DNA of 64,000 nt from an uncultured Lachnospiraceae bacterium (GTDB taxonomy: Bacteria > Bacillota > Clostridia > Lachnospirales > Lachnospiraceae): NCBI GenBank assembly GCA_910577655.1, contig CAJTOW010000005.1:12700-76699 (forward strand). The letters are read 5' to 3'. Shown one piece after another: positions 57,923-64,000 of the stretch (positions are counted from its first letter, which is position 1; the number at the start of each line of letters is the position of its first letter). The notes under the pieces were generated by a model that made no database searches, was not told where the DNA came from, and saw only the letters and a program-made list of their open reading frames with translations. Made by a program: the position numbers and the translations under genes.

Positions 57923-59317
57923 GTGACAGAACAGAAATTTATTGGCCACATAGCCCCGCTTGCCCGGGCGAACATGCAGCAGTCCGGAATCCTGGCCAGT
58001 GTGACGATTGCTCAGGCCTGCCTGGAGTCCGCATATGGAACCAGTGAGCTGGCCATCAACGCCAGGAATCTGTTTGGAATGAAGTGTGTACTTTCGGGCA
58101 ACACCTGGACAAGTGCCTGGGACGGTGTGACAGAGTATAAGAAACGGACCCAGGAGCAGGATCGATCAGGAAGGGCACACTATGTAACAGCAAGGTTTCG
58201 CTGGTACCCGGATGCTGTAGAAAGCATACGGGACCACAGTTTATATTTGTTGCAGGCTACAAACGGAAACCGGCTCCGGTATGACGGACTGGCTGGGGAG
58301 CAGGATTACCGCCAGGCGGCTGCCATTATCAAAAATGGCGGCTATGCGACGGATGTGGAGTATGTAAACAAAATATGCCAGGTCATCCAGCGGTGGAACC
58401 TGACACAGTATGACAGAAAGGAGAACAGAACCATGAGAATATGTCTTGATGCCGGCCATTACGGCAAATACAACCAGAGCCCGGTAGATGCCCGGTATTA
58501 TGAATCAGAAGCCATGTGGAAACTGCACCTGATGCAGAAGAGATACCTGGAGGAATATGGAGCGGAAGTGATCCTGACCCGCGGATCCCAGGCCAGTGAC
58601 CGGGGGCTGTATGAGCGGGGCGCCGCATCCGCAGGCTGTGACCTGTTTGTTTCCAGCCATTCCAATGCCGCGGGAAAGGAATCCGTGGACTATCCGGTGG
58701 CCTACTGCGCCATCGATGGCAGTGCTGACGGGATCGGTCTGGCCCTGGTCCAGTGTGTGGAAACGGTGATGGGTACCGTCCAGGCGGCCAGGATAGAACA
58801 CAGGCGCGGCCAGAATGGGGACTACTATGGGGTGGTGCGAGGCGCCACGGCTGTAGGGACACCCGGCCTGATCCTGGAGCATTCCTTCCACACGAATCCG
58901 GAGGCTACGGTCTGGCTGCTGAACGACAGCAATCTGGATCAGCTGGCCAGGGCCGAGGCGGATACTATTGCACAGTATTATGGCCTTGAGCAAGTGCGTA
59001 AATCCGGCTGGGTTCATGAGGATGGAGGTGAGAGGTTCTATCTGGGGGATACTGGCGATTACGTGAAAAATGACTGGTATCAGTATGATGGTAACTGGTA
59101 CTGGTTCGACGGGGCCGGCCATATGGTTACAGATACCTGGTACCAGTATAATGGTGACTGGTATTATTTGGGCCAGGATGGTGCTATGGTGAAGGGCCTT
59201 CTGGAGAACAGTGGCAGGTGGTACTATCTGAATCAGGATGGTCGTATGGCTACAGAGCCGGTACTGCTTACACCCGATCAGGACGGAGCGCTTCGGTGGC
59301 CGGGGCTGATTAGATAA
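57923..59317 (+). CDS. Endolysin: glucosaminidase plus amidase plus wall-binding repeats
   Basis: 464 residues from GTG 57923 (AAGGAAAGGAGG upstream). Residues ~5-150 form a GH73 glucosaminidase (SVTIAQACLESAYGTSELAINARNLFGMKC, with catalytic Glu). Residues ~171-350 form an Amidase_3 domain (MRICLDAGHYGKYN ... CDLFVSSHSNA ... LILEHSFHTN, zinc ligands His/Glu/His). Residues ~365-450 carry about three choline-binding-type repeats (WYQYDGNWYWFDGAGHMV, WYQYNGDWYYLGQDGAMV). Two catalytic domains cutting different bonds give efficient lysis. Confidence 0.93.
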   Translation: MTEQKFIGHIAPLARANMQQSGILASVTIAQACLESAYGTSELAINARNLFGMKCVLSGNTWTSAWDGVTEYKKRTQEQDRSGRAHYVTARFRWYPDAVESIRDHSLYLLQATNGNRLRYDGLAGEQDYRQAAAIIKNGGYATDVEYVNKICQVIQRWNLTQYDRKENRTMRICLDAGHYGKYNQSPVDARYYESEAMWKLHLMQKRYLEEYGAEVILTRGSQASDRGLYERGAASAGCDLFVSSHSNAAGKESVDYPVAYCAIDGSADGIGLALVQCVETVMGTVQAARIEHRRGQNGDYYGVVRGATAVGTPGLILEHSFHTNPEATVWLLNDSNLDQLARAEADTIAQYYGLEQVRKSGWVHEDGGERFYLGDTGDYVKNDWYQYDGNWYWFDGAGHMVTDTWYQYNGDWYYLGQDGAMVKGLLENSGRWYYLNQDGRMATEPVLLTPDQDGALRWPGLIR

Positions 59318-59320
59318 AAT

Positions 59321-59358
59321 AAGACCTTTCATCACGGTAACTGGTGGTGAAAGGTCTT
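59321..59358. terminator. Bidirectional terminator after endolysin
   Basis: AAGACCTTTCATCAC (59321-59335) pairs with GTGGTGAAAGGTCTT (59344-59358), one wobble. T-rich on both sides; shared with the converging XRE gene. Confidence 0.85.
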
Positions 59359-59558
59359 TAATCCTTATAATGAGTGGCAATATCTTCGATACTGCAGTCC
59401 AGAATATTGCAAAGAGTGTTTATTGTGTTCATGCTGATCCCTTCGTTTTTGCGTAAACGGTGCAGGAGGGATTTACTGATGTGATGGTCATTCGTAAGTT
59501 TGTACTGGGTAATTCCTTTTTCTTTCATGGTTTCCCACAGCTTGTCATATTTGATCAT
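59358..59558 (-). CDS. Small XRE-family regulator at prophage right end
   Basis: 66 residues. The whole protein is a Cro/C1-type HTH of the HTH_26 kind: YDKLWETMKEKGITQYKLTNDHHISKSLLHRLRKNEGISMNTINTLCNILDCSIEDIATHY. AAAGGTGATTT precedes ATG 59558. Transcribed opposite to the lysis genes, so probably expressed in the lysogen; target unknown. Confidence 0.82.
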   Translation of the reverse strand: MIKYDKLWETMKEKGITQYKLTNDHHISKSLLHRLRKNEGISMNTINTLCNILDCSIEDIATHYKD

Positions 59559-59659
59559 AAAATCACCTTTGGGCTTGTGCTAAGAGTATTTTACAACTAC
59601 AATTAGTATGCACAAAGGTTTTGTTTTCAGACCCCAAACTAAATTGAAGGCGGAAAAAA

Positions 59660-59989
59660 ATGAAGAAGAGAATATATGTTCTGGCAGTAATGATAGCAGC
59701 GTTTTTTCTGGGTGTAGGCCAGTTAAGAAAGGATGATGGTAAATTTCATATTTCCCAGACATATGTAACCGTTGGTGGAGGATATGTGAATACCAGGATA
59801 AGGGTCATAGTTTACGAAAAAGGGTATGATACAGATACCATGTTCGGTGATGTAAGAAATTATTATGCTGCTAAAAATGGTGAGCCTGATCAGTAGACCA
59901 TTTGGCTGTATGATTCCATGGAAGAGTTTAAAAAGCATAATTGCAGGGAAATCAGAGTCTATTATAAAGGAGACATGAGACGGGATTGA
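59660..59989 (+). pseudogene. Small exported protein interrupted by an in-frame TAG
   Basis: ATG 59660 (AAGGCGG upstream) opens MKKRIYVLAVMIAAFFLGVGQ, a signal-like helix, then a beta-type region to ...NGEPDQ, where TAG (59894-59896) stops it at 78 residues. The same frame stays open after the stop for 30 more codons (TIWLYDSMEEFKKHNCREIRVYYK...) to TGA 59987-59989 and reads like the natural end of the protein. So it is probably a ~109-residue exported protein cut by one nonsense change (or suppressed). AT-rich, accessory-type sequence. Confidence 0.6.
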
Positions 59990-60102
59990 CAAAAAGATAA
60001 TAATGGATATTCTATATGAACAAACTCAGATAGGGTAGTACCTATAAAAATATTCTTGACTTTTGAAAACAATTAGGTATCATAGAATTAGTACTACAAA
60101 AG

Positions 60103-60124
60103 TATCACACGATATATCACACGG
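60103..60124. repeat. Right integrase arm-site candidates (two TATCACACG repeats)
   Basis: TATCACACGA (60103-60112) and TATCACACGG (60115-60124), same orientation as the three copies near attL, 35 bp before the attR core. In the circular phage they flank the core on the opposite side. The 59990-60102 stretch is AT-rich, with nothing else recognisable. Confidence 0.65.
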
Positions 60125-60158
60125 GGTCACTATATGCGTGTAGAAGAAAGGGGGTCGT

Positions 60159-60186
60159 GAGGGTTCGAATCCCTCCGTCTCCGTTT
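60159..60186. other. attR core (right prophage attachment site)
   Basis: 28 bp identical to 12978-13005, a duplicate of the tRNA-Ser 3' end left by integration. The upstream side here has no tRNA, so this copy is only the attachment scar. Confidence 0.92.
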
Positions 60187-60193
60187 CATGCGT

Positions 60194-60246
60194 GTCCCCG
60201 GAAACCCAGGGGTTTTTTGAAAAGCCAAGGGGTTCCGGGGATTTTT
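60194..60246 (+). terminator. Original tRNA-Ser terminator, displaced by the prophage
   Basis: GTCCCCGGAAACC from 60194 pairs with GGTTCCGGGGAT ending 60242, with an inner T-rich loop, followed by TTTTT. Before integration it lay just after tRNA-Ser; it now lies after attR. Confidence 0.8.
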
Positions 60247-60277
60247 ATGTTTCCCCGGTCCCGTTCCAAAGCCCCAT

Positions 60278-60490
60278 TCACAGGCACCACCAGTAAATCA
60301 GAAACCCTCCAATAGCCAGAAGAATCAGGCATCCCACAATCCGTAGAAACCACATTCTGTATTCCGGGTCCGTGATCAGATGAAACCACCACCCGATGTA
60401 TATCCAGTAAAGTATTTTTAGCTGTATGTCGGCCAGCCATTTGGCAGGTTCCCACCACCATCCTATAAACATCCAGTATAGACATCCCAT
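60278..60490 (-). CDS. Small Trp-rich membrane protein
   Basis: 70 residues from ATG 60490 (GGGAGGGAATC upstream). Eleven Trp residues; one C-terminal membrane helix (FLRIVGCLILLAIGGFLIYWWCL) and earlier Trp/Ile-rich segments (MFIGWWWEPAKWLADIQ, YWIYIGWWFHLI), the second resembling the first. No recognised family. Moderate confidence that it is real. Confidence 0.5.
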   Translation of the reverse strand: MGCLYWMFIGWWWEPAKWLADIQLKILYWIYIGWWFHLITDPEYRMWFLRIVGCLILLAIGGFLIYWWCL

Positions 60491-60572
60491 GACTCCAGAT
60501 TCCCTCCCAATAGTCTAAACCATTACATTATAGAGCATTTTCAGAACGGATGCAATCGCAATGATTTTGCAA

Positions 60573-60601
60573 TTGACTTATCCACCCAATGGGGGTATGA
60601 T
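60573..60601 (+). promoter_or_regulatory. Promoter of the clostripain-like gene
   Basis: TTGACT (60573-60578), a 17-bp spacer and TATGAT (60596-60601), about 97 bp before ATG 60698. Confidence 0.7.
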
Positions 60602-60697
60602 CATAACGGCAGATATAGAACGTGTCTGAACATTCAGGCAGTCGTCACAGCCATGAAAGTCCGGCTCTGGCGGCTGCCTTCGTAAAGGAGAATCAGC

Positions 60698-63109
60698 ATG
60701 GACCGGTCAGGTGGCCCGGGTGGGCGTAAAAAGTGGGTAAGCGGAAGCGGAAAAGGAGTCGGCAGACGGGGAGGCGGTCTGAATCTGGGCGGTCCGGCGG
60801 GAAAACGGGGCAGCTATGGGGGACGTCCTACAGGCGGCGGCGCAGGAGGATTTTCCGGCGGAACGGGACGCCCTGCGGGCAGCTTTGGAAGAAGGGGCAG
60901 AGGGGGCATGCCTTCCGGCGGTATTCTGATTCTCCTGGTTCTGTTCCTGATATTCGGGGGCAAGTCAGCCCTGACCGGACTCTTTCAGTCCGGCAGCGGC
61001 GCGGGAACCGGAACCTACAGCAGCCAGAGCAGCCAGGGAAGCGGCTCCGCCGGTTCCGGCACCCAGAGCTCCCAGGCGGCAGGCAACCTGGGGGTATTGA
61101 ACCGGGAAGTCTCCCCCCAGGCCAGAGAGAAGCGGACCGTCCTGAAAGGCAACGGTCAGGATACGGTCACCATTATGGTGTACATGTGCGGTACAGACCT
61201 GGAGTCCAGGGCCGGTATGGGTACTTCGGACCTGACCGAGATGACCCGGGCAGAGATCAGCGACCAGGTGAACCTTCTGGTCTATACCGGCGGATGTACC
61301 GGCTGGAAGAACCAGATTGTCAGCAGCCGGACCAACCAGATCTACCAGGTGAAAAACGGCGGCCTGACCTGCCTGGTGGAGGATGCAGGCAACGTGTCCA
61401 TGACCGATCCCGACACCCTGGCTGGTTTTATCCGCTGGTGCGGGGAGCACTATCCCGCAGACCGGAACAGTCTGATCTTCTGGGACCACGGCGGCGGCTC
61501 GGTCAGCGGCTACGGCTATGACCAGAAGTTTCCGCGCAGCGGCTCCATGACCCTGGCCATGATCCATAGGGCCTTAAAAGACGGAGGCATGACCTTTGAT
61601 TTCATCGGCTTTGACGCCTGCCTCATGGCTACTATGGAGAATGCCCTGATGCTGAGCCAGTATGGGGATTATCTCATCGCTTCGGAGGAGACGGAGCCTG
61701 GGCTGGGATGGTATTACACAGACTGGCTGACTGCCCTGTCCCGGAATACTTCCATGGCCACCCTGGAGATCGGCAAACAGATTGTGGATGATTTCATCAG
61801 CACCTGCGCACGTCAGGGCCAGGGGCAGAAGACTACCTTGTCCGTGGTGGATCTGGCAGAGCTGGAGAAGACGGCCCCGGCGGCATTTACCGCATTTTCC
61901 CGTTCCACCAGCGACCTGATCCGCAATGACAGCTACCAGGTGGTGGCCAGGGCCAGGAGCGGTGTCCGGGAGTTCGCCCAGTCTTCCAGGATCGACCAGG
62001 TGGATCTGGTCCATCTGGCAGAGAATATGGGGACGGAGGAAGGAAAGAAGCTCTCCCAGGTTCTCCGTGATGCCATCAAATACAACCTGACCTCCCGGAG
62101 CATGACGGATTCCTGGGGGATCTCCATCTATTTTCCATATAAGAAGCTGTCCAGCGTGGATTCCATGGTGGAGACCTATGAGGCCATCGGCATGGACGCG
62201 GAATATGCCCGCTGCATCCAGGATTTTGCCAGCCTGGAAGCCAGCGGTCAGGCTGTATCCGGCGGCACCAGCTCCCCCCTGCCCACTTTACTGGGAACCG
62301 GATCCTCCTATGGCAATGCTTCCGACGCAGAGGTTCTGGCCCAGCTTCTGGGATCCTTCCTGTCCGGAGGCTACCAGGTGATCAGCGGGCTTGACAGCTC
62401 CAACACGGGATTCTTAAGCGGGCGCAGTCTGGAGGATTATTCCGGTTATCTGGCAAAGAACCAGGTGGATCCGACAGGTCTTGTCTGGACAGAGGACAGT
62501 GACGGGCGGCAGAAGCTGGTGCTCTCCGATGAACAGTGGGACCTGATCCAGAATGCAGAGCTGAATGTATTTTATGATGACGGGGAAGGCTATATAGATC
62601 TGGGGCTGGACAATGTCTACGAGTTTGACAGCCAGGGAAACCTGGTGGGTGAATATGACGGAACCTGGCTGGCAATCAATAACCAGCCTGTGGCTTATTA
62701 TTTCATGGATCAGGCCGGGAATGACGAAGCATATATGGTCACCGGACGTGTCCCGGCTATGCTCAACGGGCAGCAGGTGAACCTGATTCTTGTCTTTGAC
62801 GAGGAGAATCCCCGGGGCTATATTGCCGGAGCCCAGACAGATTATGATGAGGAGGAGACCCGGACCGTGGCCAAAGGCCTGACGCAGCTGCAGCCCGGTG
62901 ATACTTTGGAGTTCCTCTGTGATTATTATTCCTATGACGGGAATTTCCAGAACAACTATTACCTTGGTGAGCCAATGACTGTGGAGGAAGACATGGTCAT
63001 CAGCAATGTGGAGATTCCCGGCGGGACGATGGAGGCAACCTACCGGCTGACGGATATTTACAACCAGGCATACTGGACACCGGTGATGGGAAGACAGGCG
63101 CAGCCATGA
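60698..63109 (+). CDS. Clostripain-related (C11) cysteine peptidase, membrane-anchored
   Basis: 803 residues. An N-terminal ~70-residue Gly/Arg-rich segment is followed by a membrane helix (GGILILLVLFLIFGGKSALTGLF), so the body is extracellular. The C11 domain shows TVTIMVYMCGTDLESRAG, the catalytic His in IFWDHGGGSVSGYGYD (~262) and catalytic Cys in DFIGFDACLMATMENAL (~306), then YLIASEETEPGLGWYYTDWL. The C-terminal ~300 residues are beta-rich and acidic, probably a wall or substrate domain. C11 enzymes cut after Arg or Lys. AAGGAGAATCAGC precedes ATG 60698. Confidence 0.9.
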   Translation: MDRSGGPGGRKKWVSGSGKGVGRRGGGLNLGGPAGKRGSYGGRPTGGGAGGFSGGTGRPAGSFGRRGRGGMPSGGILILLVLFLIFGGKSALTGLFQSGSGAGTGTYSSQSSQGSGSAGSGTQSSQAAGNLGVLNREVSPQAREKRTVLKGNGQDTVTIMVYMCGTDLESRAGMGTSDLTEMTRAEISDQVNLLVYTGGCTGWKNQIVSSRTNQIYQVKNGGLTCLVEDAGNVSMTDPDTLAGFIRWCGEHYPADRNSLIFWDHGGGSVSGYGYDQKFPRSGSMTLAMIHRALKDGGMTFDFIGFDACLMATMENALMLSQYGDYLIASEETEPGLGWYYTDWLTALSRNTSMATLEIGKQIVDDFISTCARQGQGQKTTLSVVDLAELEKTAPAAFTAFSRSTSDLIRNDSYQVVARARSGVREFAQSSRIDQVDLVHLAENMGTEEGKKLSQVLRDAIKYNLTSRSMTDSWGISIYFPYKKLSSVDSMVETYEAIGMDAEYARCIQDFASLEASGQAVSGGTSSPLPTLLGTGSSYGNASDAEVLAQLLGSFLSGGYQVISGLDSSNTGFLSGRSLEDYSGYLAKNQVDPTGLVWTEDSDGRQKLVLSDEQWDLIQNAELNVFYDDGEGYIDLGLDNVYEFDSQGNLVGEYDGTWLAINNQPVAYYFMDQAGNDEAYMVTGRVPAMLNGQQVNLILVFDEENPRGYIAGAQTDYDEEETRTVAKGLTQLQPGDTLEFLCDYYSYDGNFQNNYYLGEPMTVEEDMVISNVEIPGGTMEATYRLTDIYNQAYWTPVMGRQAQP

Positions 63110-63121
63110 CCAGTTGTATAA

Positions 63122-63859
63122 ATGATCAGAAACGAAGGGTTAGTGGGGCAGATGGACGGAAAATCAATACAGACGCTGGTTTATGAAGAGCTGAAAAAGA
63201 ATATTATATCCATGAAGCTGGAGCCGGGACAGACCATGAGCACCCAGGAGATCGCCACAAAGCTGAATGTCAGCAGAACGCCGGTGCGGGAGGCATTTCT
63301 GCGCCTGCAGTCGGAGGGCCTGGTGGAGATGATCCCCCAGCGGGAGACTATGGTGTCCCGGATCGATGTAAGGCGGGTGTCCCAGGAGAAATTCATCCGG
63401 GAATGCCTGGAGCTGGGGGTGATCGACATGTTTCTGGAGAGAAGGAGCCAGGAACATGTCCGGAAAATGAACGAGCTCATCAGCACGCAGAAGCAGTGCG
63501 CCGGTGCCCGGGATTTCGTGGGGTTTCTGGAAGCAGATGACCGGTTCCATAAGGTTCTGTTCGATGTTGCGGGCCAGAAGATGGCCTGGGAGACCATTGC
63601 CAGCAGGAACGGACACTATAACCGGCTGCGGATTCTGTATGTCCAGACGGAGGATGTGACAGACAGCTCCATCCGGCAGCATACGGAGATTGTAGAACTT
63701 TTAAAGACAAAGGAGCAGGAGCGTATCCGCAAAGCCATGGCATCCCATATCCGGAGATTTGATGTGGACCAGGCAGGGCTGATCACTGCGTACCCGGATT
63801 ATTTCGGCACCAGGGAGCAGTACGACCGTGAGCGGCGGATCGGAGTACTGGAAATCTGA
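63122..63859 (+). CDS. GntR family transcriptional regulator (FCD type)
   Basis: 245 residues from ATG 63122, or 235 from ATG 63152, which has a weak GTGGGG upstream and is the more usual family start. Winged helix: LVYEELKKNIISMKLEPGQTMSTQEIATKLNVSRTPVREAFLRLQSEGLVEMIPQRETMVS. The helical FCD domain follows, with ADDRFHKVLFDVAGQ and SIRQHTEIVELL providing Asp/His metal ligands. Starts 12 bp after the peptidase gene; target genes lie outside the window or are unknown. Confidence 0.88.
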   Translation: MIRNEGLVGQMDGKSIQTLVYEELKKNIISMKLEPGQTMSTQEIATKLNVSRTPVREAFLRLQSEGLVEMIPQRETMVSRIDVRRVSQEKFIRECLELGVIDMFLERRSQEHVRKMNELISTQKQCAGARDFVGFLEADDRFHKVLFDVAGQKMAWETIASRNGHYNRLRILYVQTEDVTDSSIRQHTEIVELLKTKEQERIRKAMASHIRRFDVDQAGLITAYPDYFGTREQYDRERRIGVLEI

Positions 63860-63866
63860 TACAAAT

Positions 63867-64000
63867 GTAACGGTTCAGGGGGCGCATCTTCTTGTCCGGC
63901 TACGTCAGACAAGAAGCATCGGGCGCCCGCCCGATGTGGAAAACTGGACAAAAATCAGTTACATAGCCCACTATGCGCCTGATTTTTGTCCGGCACTCTC
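63867..64000. repeat. MITE-like intergenic repeat, fifth copy (inverted, cut by window edge)
   Basis: Reading on the minus strand, the sequence shows TTTTTGTCCAGTTTTCCACATCGGGCG, then GCCCGATGCTTCTTGTC and GACAAGAAGATGCGCCCCCTGAACCGTTAC, which matches the copy at 8251-8394 in reverse orientation. GTAACGGTTCAG marks the element end at 63867. The other end is beyond the window. Confidence 0.7.

Larger units (their letters stand above)
12978..60186. mobile_element. Prophage, contractile-tailed PBSX/Xkd-like, integrated in tRNA-Ser
   Basis: A 47.2-kb element bounded by the 28-bp att repeat. It has a complete set of phage modules in order: integrase and lysogeny control, replication/recombination, late regulator, packaging, head, tail with sheath and baseplate, and lysis. 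The tail sheath, tube, LysM-type/XkdQ-like hub, DUF2577, DUF2634, gp47-like and YmfQ-like genes follow the B. subtilis PBSX order, so a myovirus-like particle is expected. Likely intact and inducible apart from a frameshifted methylase and an interrupted small ORF near the right end. Confidence 0.95.

Noticed and set aside
60186..60485. 99-residue minus-strand frame overlapping the Trp-rich gene
   Set aside because: It runs into attR and the tRNA terminator; the Trp-rich frame has a better ribosome site and a clear membrane helix.

Overview
The window looks like a chromosome segment of an anaerobic gut Firmicute, most likely Lachnospiraceae (Enterocloster/Clostridium-like). The signs are GC-rich coding sequence, strong Shine-Dalgarno sites, TTG/GTG starts, a NifS-NifU-MnmA operon, clostripain-type peptidase and YiaK/YiaL sugar-acid genes. 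The genus is inferred from gene content, not from a search.

Left host region (1-12,9xx). A cut-off transporter end is followed by a catabolic cluster: a HyuA-type hydantoinase/oxoprolinase protein, an unknown HExxH protein, a YiaK-like 2,3-diketo-L-gulonate reductase with its usual partner YiaL, and, on the other strand, a PanE/ApbA-type ketoreductase and a cyclase-family hydrolase. A divergent GntR regulator sits beside a sigma-A promoter whose 17-bp spacer is a tandem GGTATACT repeat, which is a likely operator. Next comes the tightly packed operon nifS-nifU-mnmA-amidase (Fe-S/tRNA thiolation plus a cell-wall amidase lipoprotein), then tRNA-Ser(CGA). Intergenic gaps carry a family of palindromic, MITE-like repeats (five copies, all outside the prophage).

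Prophage (12,978-60,186, about 47.2 kb). A contractile-tailed, PBSX/Xkd-like phage is integrated in the 3' end of tRNA-Ser with a 28-bp att core. In order it carries: tyrosine integrase; a Hol-Tox type I toxin with a convergent antisense RNA; coiled-coil and lipoprotein genes; an ImmA peptidase and repressor facing a Cro-like gene across a repeated operator; early small genes; a replication/recombination block (SSB-like OB protein, SbcC-like ATPase, Sak4-like ATPase, DUF669-like protein, SF2 helicase, primase-helicase); a 35-bp-period iteron array next to an AT-rich stretch (candidate origin); RusA; a frameshifted Dam methylase; accessory genes; a sigma-like late regulator and a likely late promoter; a structured leader RNA ending in a terminator; a low-GC two-gene insert with an SDH-family Clp-fold protease; terminase, portal and a minor head protein with a non-core C-terminal tail followed by a possible immunity gene; capsid and connector genes; sheath, tube, tail chaperone with a clear -1 frameshift site, tape measure, baseplate and fibre; a second Hol-Tox/antisense locus; holins, a lipoprotein and an endolysin; and a right-end regulator.

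Right host region (60,187-64,000). The displaced tRNA terminator, a small Trp-rich membrane protein, a large secreted C11 (clostripain) peptidase, a second GntR regulator and the start of another repeat copy.

Most noteworthy: two Hol-Tox loci in one prophage in which the toxin and antitoxin RNAs begin with similar sequence (mirrored promoters and leaders); the leader RNA upstream of the packaging genes; the head-protein toxin-like tail cassette; the iteron origin; and the host repeat family.
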